Below are positions 1 through 7,357 of a stretch of DNA of 11,490 bases, piece by piece; position 1 is the first letter of the stretch; each line of letters begins with the position of its first letter. The position numbers and the translations under genes were made by a program. Source of the stretch: Cochliopodium minus (lineage: Eukaryota > Discosea > Himatismenida > Cochliopodiidae); the NCBI GenBank assembly GCA_024220525.1, contig JAMYWO010000002.1:178342-189831 (forward strand), read 5' to 3'. Below the pieces are notes generated by a model, which saw nothing but the letters and a program-made list of their open reading frames with translations, did no database searches and was not told where the DNA came from.

Positions 1-135
1 GACGGAGACCAGGCTATCCTCAAAAAACTTGCAAAGATAGGTGGTGGAAAATTCATCAATTCTGTCAACGGAATTGAACTCGAAAAGAACTTTGTTGATA
101 TTTCTAACCTTCTCACAATTCAAGGACAAAAATGA
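1..135 (+). CDS. VWA-domain protein, C-terminal fragment (cut by window edge)
   Basis: The frame is open from base 1 and ends in TGA at 133-135, giving the last 44 residues of a VWA protein. It aligns without gaps to the end of the complete VWA gene at 4207-4341: 126 of 135 bases are identical by eye, including the closing residues LLTIQGQK and the TGA stop. After the stop the two copies diverge at once, so the homology covers the coding end only and TGA is a true stop here. What is visible corresponds to the last helix-strand-helix part of a VWA fold; the metal-binding residues lie outside the window. It is the upstream member of a dispersed duplicate pair in the same orientation, about 4.2 kb apart. 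Function beyond VWA-type ligand or protein binding cannot be stated. Confidence 0.85.
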   Translation, partial: DGDQAILKKLAKIGGGKFINSVNGIELEKNFVDISNLLTIQGQK

Positions 136-1009
136 TCATCAATTGAATTAAAATCAAAATTATTAACAATATTTCCAATTAATTATATTAATTTTTAAAA
201 TGATATCTGAAAACAATTTCTCCATTCTGTTTTAAATATTGAACGCTTTTTTCATAACAAAAAACCTTTGTCGAGTCTTACCTTTTTTGAGTGAAAAAAA
301 GACTGTCTTAGGTTTTTTGGTTGACAAAAGTATTAGTTTCTTTTGAGTGATGTTCATCAATTTTTCTTTTATAAACTTGAAGATACTAATCAAGAATATT
401 ACTTATGAGATAATGCATCGGACAACTTAGAAATATTTGAGAAAAATTATCAACTAAGATACATTGATTACTGAAAAGAAAAGAATGACTCTAGAGAAAT
501 TATTTCACAAGAGTTGGACCACATTTACAAAGAAAAAAAAAATTCCTGTGAAACAAAGAGGAAAAGGCATATGCGGAGCTGTTATTTAATACACCATCTG
601 CGTTACTTTTAAACTTGATACCTACTTTTACTTGATCAATCTCTTGTTCAGTTACTTCAATTTGGTTAATATCTCCATTAATTGAATTTTTTTTTTTATT
701 ATTTTAGTCTATCTTCTCAAAACAAAAAACTCGATTGTTTTCAGACTCAAAAAAGACACCCTCCAAATATTGAGGTTTACGGTTTTTTGTTACAGAAACT
801 CTGTGAAGGCCTTATGGAAATCGAAAATTGTTTTGTTCCACCAAACCCCTTTTGATACAATGTACCCAAATTTATCTAATAATAAAATTTAATAAATTTT
901 TAAATAAAATTAATTAATTACTTTTAATGCTATTTAGCCTTCCATTATTAATAATTTAAATTATTTTAATTTAAATTAAAATTACAGAAAAATAAATAAA
1001 ACAAATCAT
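136..1009. pseudogene. Gene-poor stretch with decayed coding-like fragments
   Basis: No intact gene is seen. On the + strand, 337-609 reads as a 91-codon hydrophilic protein-like frame broken only by TGA at 406-408 and 472-474, ending in TAA at 610-612. A neighbouring frame (about 537-713) is broken only by TGA at 549 and 633. After a good 3' splice-like site (ATTATTTTAG, near 704-713), the first frame resumes with protein-like sequence (for example EVYGFLLQKLCEGLMEIE) and is broken by one TGA near 853. Upstream, 235-335 is open in another frame. This looks like a + strand gene decayed by frameshifts and TGG-to-TGA changes. I do not recognise the protein. A competing minus-strand frame (about 523-703, no ATG) is also open, so strand is not settled. 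From 880 to 1009 there is only A/T-rich spacer. Confidence 0.35.
952..978. repeat. A/T palindromic hairpin
   Basis: The 12-base palindrome TAATTTAAATTA occurs at 952-963 and again at 967-978, separated by TTT. The pair can fold as a hairpin or pair with itself on either strand. It lies 32 bases beyond the stop codon of the minus-strand gene ending at 1010, where a 3' end-processing region would be. In such A/T-rich sequence it may be chance. Confidence 0.4.
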
Positions 1010-3621
1010 TTAATTTAAATTTTTGATGAAAATTTCAATAAAATCACAAAAACCATCCAAACCAATGATATCCCTCAAATAATTGGGATAATCGTACTGC
1101 TGAAAATTTTTTTGGATGGACAAGAAGTTCCAATAATGAGAAACAAAAGCCAAATTGAACCTGACCGTTAAAGAACGATTAATAAGACCAATTGAGATTT
1201 TCTTGTATTTTTCTCTGTTCAGAAAAATAAATTAATAATTAATTGTAAAAAAAAAATGTAAAAAAATTCTTACAAATTTCTTATTCGAATTAAATTCAAT
1301 TGATTTAATTGCACAATATTTTTCTAAAAAAAAAAAATAAAAATAAAATAAAAATAAAAAAAATAAAATTAAAAAATAAAAAAATGAACCTTGTCTTGTG
1401 TAGCCACTTCCTCTTTGTCATTGTTTGTTTCTTGGGCTTCGTTGTTGTTGGGGAGAAGGTTTTCTCTGTACAACGCGTTGGCAAAGTTAAGGACGCACCC
1501 ATTGAAATTCTCTGTTTCGCTGGAACCTTCGTCAAAACTAAAACGGAAAAAATTGTTAAAATAGGTAAAAAAAAAAAAATTCATAAAAATAAAAAAAGAA
1601 AAAAATAAAAAAATAAAAAAATAAATTTTACTCTAAAAATGGATTATTTTTTGACGACTTTAACGCAATGAAATCGTGGCGAAAGTTGACGAAGATGCCA
1701 CACAGTCTTGAGACGAAATAGGACTGGTAGTGCAACATCAACGAATAGAATATCATCATGTTTTTCTTGAATGAAAACATCACGAAGGGAAGTTTGTGAT
1801 CTAAAAAATGAAAAATGAAAAAAATAAAAAAAAATAAAAAAAAATAAAAAAATAAAAATAAAATAAAAGAAAAATAAATTAAAAAATTAAAAAAATAAAA
1901 TATAAAATAAAATATAATAAAATAAAATAAAATAAAAAAAAAATAAAAAAAAATAAAAATAAAAAAAAAATAATAAAATAAAAAAATAAAAAAATAAAAA
2001 CATAATTAAAATGTTTACGATGAGAAAAACAAGAGATCAACTCAAAAAAAGAAAGAAGGTTGTGATGGAAAAAGAGGGAATTGTTTTCGGAGAAAAGGAA
2101 GGGGATGAGGAAATTTTCAGTGAATTTTTGTACAAGTGAAAAAATGGAGAGGAACCTTTTTTGCAGTGAGGGCTTGTTTTGGTAGGTATGTATCCTTTTC
2201 ATGTTCGAGTGGTCTTTCATTGCCCATTGGTGAATCATCTTTTTTTTGATGCAAAAATAAAAAATAAAAATAAAATATAAAATATAATATATAAAAAATA
2301 AAAAAAAAAAAAAATGTATTAAAATTGGAAAATGAAAAATAAAAAGTTAATAATAAAAAATAAAAAGTTAATCATGAAAAATAAAAAATAAAATAAAAAA
2401 TAAAATAAAAAATGCATTAAAATTGGAAAAAATTTCAAAAATCAAAAAAAAATTATTTTTAACAAAATAAATTGAGAATAAGAAAAAATTAGAAGAAAAA
2501 ATTTTTTTTTACCAAATTAAAATAAAAAATTTTGGAGGCATTAGAAACACGTAAATTGGAAAAATCGATGTTGGAAAACCTTTCATTGGGGGAGGAATAA
2601 CTAAAAATACTGAAAAAAAGCTTCTCACATTTTTCGTTGAGCCTCATCTCTTTGAAAACGGGCAACAGAGAAAGGAAAATCGATTCGATCATCTCTGGAA
2701 GGTTTCCTATCGTTTTCACGAAGAACAGAAGTGATTTTAATAACATCTTAGCTCTGTGAAAAAAAATAAAAAAAATAAAAAAAAATAAAAAAATAAGAAT
2801 AGAAAATGAAAATGAAAATGAAAAATAAAAATATAAAATGAAAAATGAAAAATAAAAATAATTAAAAAATAAAAAAAAAATGATTTTAAAAAATAATAAA
2901 AAAAAAACCAACAAAAATTATGAAATACAAAAAAAAAAACGATTTTTTGATTTAAATTAAAAATGATTTTTTTTTTTGAACCTTTTGTGATGTAATGATA
3001 TGTTTTTTACAATGGAGAAATCTAAAACGTGCACTTCCCACACAAAAAACCTCTCAATGAGCCTATAATAGTTATGCGTTATCTGCAAAATTGTTCTGGG
3101 AGAAACATAGCTCGTCAGAAAAATTTTCTCGTCGTGAACCTTTAAAAGATTTAAAAAAGAATTAAAGTAAAAAGAACAATGATCAAAAAATATATATATT
3201 TTTGAAAAGAATATAAAAATATAAAAAAAATTTGAAAACATTTCGTTTGTATTCACTACAATAATTGCAAATTTAAAGTTATAATTTATTTTTGATATAA
3301 AAAAGAAGCAAAAAAAAAAAATGAAGAGATACCAAGTTAATAAATTTAAAGATGGAACAATTGTAAAAGAGATCATTTTCGTAGCTCTCTAACAAATGCT
3401 TCCTGTCGGACTTTTTACTATTTACAGTGACGTGGTGGTTTTTGCTAGAACCTGATTTCTTCTGAGAGGCGGAGGTTTTTTTCCTCTTGTCCTGTCTTGT
3501 CTCTTGAGAAATTTCCTCAAAAGGGGATTGGATGGAGGGATCGATCTGATTGATCTTTCTTTTGGGATTGAAGCATTCTTTACTTATCTTCTTGTCGNAG
3601 TGTTGAACTTTCGAAACTCAT
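1010..3621 (-). CDS. Eight-exon gene, 492 aa; candidate CENP-I/Mis6-like kinetochore protein
   Basis: Exons on the minus strand: 3621-3333, 3139-2982, 2753-2513, 2238-2019, 1800-1632, 1537-1390, 1323-1274, 1214-1010. Every junction is GT-AG and phase-consistent, and the total is 493 codons including TAA, counting the N at 3598 as an extra base. Exon 1 (96 codons, ATG at 3621) encodes a basic Lys/Ser-rich, probably disordered tail. The rest is helical, Leu/Phe-rich and lacks catalytic motifs. Exons 4-5 (PFLFSENNSLFFHHNLLSFF, then HKLPFVMFSFKKNMMIFYSL and YFVSRLCGIFVNFRHDF) and the closing part (NYLRDIIGLDGFCDFIEIFI) resemble, in order, the C-terminal half of CENP-I as I remember it. CENP-I is an inner-kinetochore (CCAN) subunit and is about 750 aa in human, so this protein is shorter. 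The identity is a hypothesis; the gene structure is firmer. The exon 1-2 junction is the least certain. Confidence 0.55.
1801..2018 (-). repeat. Homopolymeric intron 4 of the minus-strand gene
   Basis: This 218-bp intron contains about 7 G/C bases in all. The + strand is runs of A (4-10) punctuated by single T; the sense (minus) strand is therefore poly-T broken by single A. It begins GTAAAC (sense, 2018 downwards) and ends TTTTTTAG at 1801. Confidence 0.8.
2239..2512 (-). repeat. Homopolymeric intron 3 of the minus-strand gene
   Basis: This 274-bp intron is the longest in the window. It has the same A(n)T pattern on the + strand, with some near-repeats of AAAAATAAAAAGTTAAT (2338-2372) and of the phrase ATTAAAATTGGAAAA (2318 and 2414 areas), suggesting local tandem duplication. 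The sense donor is GTAAAA and the acceptor AAAAAAAG. Confidence 0.75.
2754..2981 (-). repeat. Homopolymeric intron 2 of the minus-strand gene
   Basis: This 228-bp intron shows the same strand-polarised A(n)T texture on the + strand, including a short AAAATG iteration near 2804-2823. The sense donor is GTTCAA and the acceptor TTCACAG. Splicing it joins codon AG|A, giving HHKR-AKML. Confidence 0.75.
3598..3598. other. Single ambiguous base (N)
   Basis: This is the only N in the window. It falls in exon 1 of the minus-strand gene. With N counted, the ATG at 3621 runs into a stop after 13 codons; with N deleted, the ATG joins the long downstream frame (MSFESSTLDKKISKE). It is therefore probably a spurious inserted position, although a short gap or contig join is possible. 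Confidence 0.6.
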
Positions 3622-3655
3622 TTCAAACTATGATAAAAATCAAAGAACAAAGATC

Positions 3656-4341
3656 ATGGATCTTATCAAAATCTTAAATCCAAGTCTCAAAATCCAAAAA
3701 GATTACCATGTAACTTTTCATTAATCTTTTCTTTTTTATTATTTCAAACTTATGTCTTTTTAAATCAGCTCTTTTTTGTTCTAGATTGTTCCGGATCTAT
3801 GGGATGCACGGTTCAAAATAAGGGTGGAAAAGAAACAAGGTGGACGGCCCTTTGTGGATCAGTGGAAAGCTTCATCAAAAACAGATTTGACTCAAACGAT
3901 GTTGTTACCTTCATTCTGTACTCAAGTAATGCTCAAACAAGACCAAACTGGACAAAACAACCCATCAAATCTTTTTTAAACAAATCAAGCAAAGATTATT
4001 TGGACTTTATTAATGGTGGTACCAACTTTTCTGCAGGTTTACAAATTGCTCAAAAAGAACTTAATAAAAACGATCACAAAAAGTACACCCCTTTCCTCTT
4101 GTTTCTCTCTGATGGTGAATGTAGTGGAAGTGTTAATGGAGAAAAGGAAATGCAACTTATCGCCACTTCTCACAAAGACTTGATTGTTTATACCATGGGT
4201 TTTTGTGACGGAGGCAAGGCTATCCTCGAAAAACTTGCAAAGATTGGTGGTGGAAAATTCATCAATTCTGTCAACGTAATTGATCTTGAAAAGAACTTTC
4301 TTGATATTTCTAAACTTCTCACAATTCAAGGACAAAAATGA
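3656..4341 (+). CDS. Small stand-alone VWA-domain protein, two exons
   Basis: Exon 1 is 3656-3709 and exon 2 is 3769-4341; the 59-bp intron runs GTAACT to AAATCAG with phase 0. Splicing creates KDYHLFFVLDCSGSMG, the standard first strand plus metal-ion site (MIDAS) of a VWA domain. The product is 208 aa and essentially one VWA domain: DxSxS at 24-28, the MIDAS Thr in GGTNF at 103, and the third-loop Asp in LFLSDGE at 133. All metal ligands are present, so Mg2+-dependent ligand or protein binding is expected. No signal peptide or membrane segment is visible, so it is probably intracellular. The ATG at 3656 is the first in frame; the frame stays open upstream to about 3550 without another ATG, so a further 5' exon cannot be excluded. 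The left-edge fragment is a close paralogue. Confidence 0.85.
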
Positions 4342-4380
4342 TTCAAAATTATAAATAATCATCGGGTTTTAAATTTTCAT

Positions 4381-7215
4381 TTAATTAATGATGTCATAAT
4401 AAACCAAAAAGTTGTGTTCATCAATTTTTTTGGTTTTTGATTTTTGATATTCTTTGGCAGATAGTGACTCAATGATGTATTTTTGAATCAACAAACCTTT
4501 ATCAGCATCTGGGTATATGACAGACAAGATAGATAAAAAATTGGCGAGATTTTTTCCGTGTTCTCGATAGATGGAAGAACTTGTTTCTGTAGATTCAATG
4601 ATACTGTAGTAAAGAGCCATTGTTTTCATGAGAGTGCCCCTCTCGATGGCACTTGTCAAAGAATTGATCATTTTTTTGATGAATCCAACAAGATTTGATA
4701 CTTCTTCTTCACTTCTTTGAGTCCAAATACTTACAAAAAAATTTTAAAAAAAAAATGAATTTTCAAAAAATAGATAAGTCCAAATATTACAACTTTGTTA
4801 GCGGATAAAATTTTTACCAACAATATTTAAACTGTTGTAATATTTTTGGACATCCCAATTCAAAAAAAATTTTACCATATTTTGAGAATAACAAAAGAAA
4901 ATTTTATCCACAATATAAACCAATCCATGTTTACATGGAGTGTATAACACCCAGTTTGAGCAGTGGAATTGGGTTTGTGATCAGTGTCGCACCCTTCAAA
5001 CTTGGAATAAAAAAACTGGTACCTTTCTTTCACTTTTTCTATCAAGACACAACATTCGTTCATGGTTGACTGAACGTTATTTAACAAAATCAGCTTTTTG
5101 GGATCCAATATAGAATCAAAGAAAGAGCTTGTAGAATCCAAATCATAAAAATTCTTAAAACAATTCTCATAGGATGATTGCTCTCCTTTTGATTCGATAC
5201 AACGTGCGAAGTAATTTTGAATCTCGGTGATAAAAGTATGGAATTCCTCAAACTTTTGTTGATCAAACTTTTTGATGTCACCAGGTTTTTTTCTCTTTCC
5301 CTTTTTAGCATTTTTGAAGTGGATCATGTGAAGAATTTCGGGGAGATTAGTGCCAAACTTTGTGAAATCATCAAAAGATTCTGAAAATATTTTGAATTGA
5401 GACAAACAGCTGATGCTGGGGTGAAAAATTGCTTTATAATTGGACACAAATTCGCACATTTTTTTGATTGGCTCAGAAAGGGAATAATTGGAACCATCTT
5501 CGTGATATCTAATACATAAAAAGATGATGACAGAGAAAATGGCAGTGGAAAAACTGTTAAAATTCTTGATGGTTTCTTGAGAGGGAGGAGGGAAGTTTTT
5601 GTTCTTTATGGTGACCCCATCAAACGAAAAAATGCCGTGTGAGAGGTTGTTTCTTAAGCATGGTCCACTTTTGTACTCGAAAAAATCAAACATGAGTCTT
5701 CTGGCTCCCATTGTGATTTCTTTGGGCAAGTCATTCAGCTTACTCACTTCTAATATTTGAGACATCGTAATATAACGTATATCTTTTTTAAAAACCGATT
5801 TTAATGATAATGATTTTTATGATCAAATTTTTATTTGTTTACCTTGCTCAGCGGGCTTTAACAAATTTTGTTCATTGTTTATAAGTGAAAAAACTCCTCT
5901 AAGTGAAAACTCTAACTGAGGCATCAACTCCAAGAAAGAGAACAAGTAGTTGTTAGGTTTGAAGTCGATGGGAGAATTTATGTCTTGGGGCAACTCATTT
6001 TCGGTAAAAGCCTGTATGAACCTTCCAAAACCAGATTTCCAAATGCTGACCCTCTCCTTAGAAATGATTAGTGTATTAGAAAATAAGTCAAGGATGTCTC
6101 TTTGTAGGTCTTTGTCTTTCCAATCGATGTGAGGGACAATATTTTTAGGGATTTCTCCACAATATCTATTTAATGATTTGTATGTCCTTGTCCCATTAAC
6201 AAACTCGTTTCTGTCTGTAACATTCAATTTTTTGGTCATGTTTCTGTCAATGGTGCATATGAGGATGAGGGCCAAAGAAGCATAGGCAATCTCAAATTGC
6301 TCGGATGTCAAAAATCCATGAAGAGACAAGTTTTTAACCTTTCAAATATTTTAAATAATTTTTTAAATTTAAGGCTCAATTACGTTGATTCCCATTGGAA
6401 AACCAACAAAAATTCTTAGCAAATAGATCAAATCTTCTCCTAACAAATTTTGGGTTTGTCTATTATCTAGCATCTCTCTGAATTTAGTGGAGACTTTTAC
6501 TTTTGAATCATTTTTAGATATTTCTTCTCTCCCACCCTTGTTTTTGTAAACAAAAAAAAACAAAATGTCTCCTATCAACCTGTCTGTGTATAAAAATGAC
6601 AAGCAAATTGATATAATTAGTTTTATTTTACAAAATATATACCCAAAAAAGTGACACATAACATACAGAAAAGATGAACGTCTTCCTTTTTGTTACTTTT
6701 GAATAAGTGCAACATGTCAGATAGCACCTTGGACTGGGTGAAAACTTTGAGTTTTTCCTCGTTTTTTCCAAAGTATTTTTCTCTTATTTCTTCTATTCCT
6801 ATTTCCAGTCTTTTTTGTGCATTGTATGCCAAACATCTCACTAAATCTGCAGATTCCCAAATCTTTTTCAGTGCATGTTGATATTCTTCACTTTTTTTAA
6901 GCTTTTCTTCATCGTTGATATGTGGTTTTCTCAACAACCTTTCTTCCACTCTTTCCCCAAACAAGATTGATTGAATTTTGAATTTCTCTATATCTATCAA
7001 GCCTTCCTTATCGAATGGATCGTCGTTCAATATCCTTACTTTATCTTCATTTTTAATTCTATATAGTCCATGAACTCTTTCACTCAATGTTCTTTGTTAA
7101 ATGATTATTTTTATGTGTTTCTGAATAGATTGTTTGAGGTATACCTATTATAATTTTGTTTCAGATCTATCAATTTCTCAATCAATCCTTTTGATTGTGA
7201 ATAATATGGATTCAT
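4381..7215 (-). CDS. ERMARD-like protein (DUF4209/HEPN-type), six exons, 798 aa
   Basis: Exons on the minus strand: 7215-7145, 7091-6643, 6583-6384, 6338-5843, 5782-4951, 4729-4381. All introns are GT-AG with matching phases, and the sum is 799 codons including TAA. The ATG at 7215 sits in an A-rich context. Family hallmarks: LCVTFLDRLIGDILFF (about 168-183), then LLRIFVGFPMGIN joined across a splice to VKNLSLHGFLTSEQ (241-254), then GPCLRNNLSHG (445-455). These match, in order, the conserved blocks I recall for ERMARD (human C6orf70), a protein tied to ER-associated RNA degradation and assigned to the HEPN superfamily. R449-x4-H454 is an intact HEPN-type RX4H motif; the upstream copy has Lys242 in place of Arg, followed by H247. 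Basic linker KKGKRKKPGD near 576-585. Human ERMARD is about 680 aa. No clear transmembrane helix is seen. The last junction has a weaker GTGTTA donor. Confidence 0.75.
4777..4852. repeat. Imperfect inverted repeat inside an intron (MITE-like)
   Basis: GTCCAAATATTACAAC (4778-4793) faces GTTGTAATATTTTTGGAC (4834-4851). They are reverse complements apart from two extra bases, and they enclose 40 bases. A third, diverged copy of the arm (GTCCAAATACTTACAA) lies at 4721-4736 at the 3' splice site. The structure lies in the 221-bp last intron (4730-4950) of the ERMARD-like gene, the longest intron of that gene. It resembles a short non-autonomous DNA transposon with terminal inverted repeats, but no clear target-site duplication is seen. 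Confidence 0.45.
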
Positions 7216-7357
7216 TTTCTTTCAATATATATTTCCAAGTATTGTCAATAATGATCTTTCTCGTTATTTCAATGAAAAGTAAGCAATTTTTTTTATAAAT
7301 GCATCCATTTAAAATATAAAAAAATAAAATTGATTCTTTCACTTCTTTACATTCCAA
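7216..7357. promoter_or_regulatory. Divergent intergenic region (bidirectional promoter candidate)
   Basis: These 142 bases separate the start codons of the ERMARD-like gene (minus) and CCT4 (plus), so both promoters must lie here or in transcribed sequence. No TATA or other core motif can be singled out in such A/T-rich sequence. Confidence 0.45.

Noticed and set aside
523-703. Minus-strand open frame (includes EVTEQEIDQVKVGIKFKS)
   Set aside because: Hydrophilic and protein-like, but no ATG, no clear acceptor and it overlaps the plus-strand fragments; kept only as an alternative reading of the decayed stretch.
337-870. Genome-wide reassignment of TGA to Trp
   Set aside because: TGA ends both VWA copies, with sequences diverging right after it, and Trp in all intact genes here is TGG.
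1305-1608. Open frames on both strands (99 aa plus, 76 aa minus) over 1305-1608
   Set aside because: They are Lys/Asn or Phe/Ile tracts from A/T homopolymers wrapped around one real exon (1390-1537, minus strand); only the phase-matched exon is kept.
1638-1800. Alternative minus-strand frame of exon 5 (reading SQTSLRDVFIQEKHDDILF), F-box-like at first glance
   Set aside because: It does not match the phase of the good GTAAAC donor of exon 4 and uses CGN arginine codons unlike the rest of the window; the other frame splices in phase on both sides.
1801-2981. CRISPR-like or satellite array suggested by repeated A-rich blocks
   Set aside because: No fixed repeat length, no unique spacers; the blocks are intronic homopolymer runs.
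2513-3139. RasGEF or RasGEF-N reading of exons 2-3 (FLTSYVSPRTIL, KRAKMLLKSLLFF)
   Set aside because: The similarity is limited to a few residues; the conserved Asn-Phe core and later RasGEF motifs are absent.
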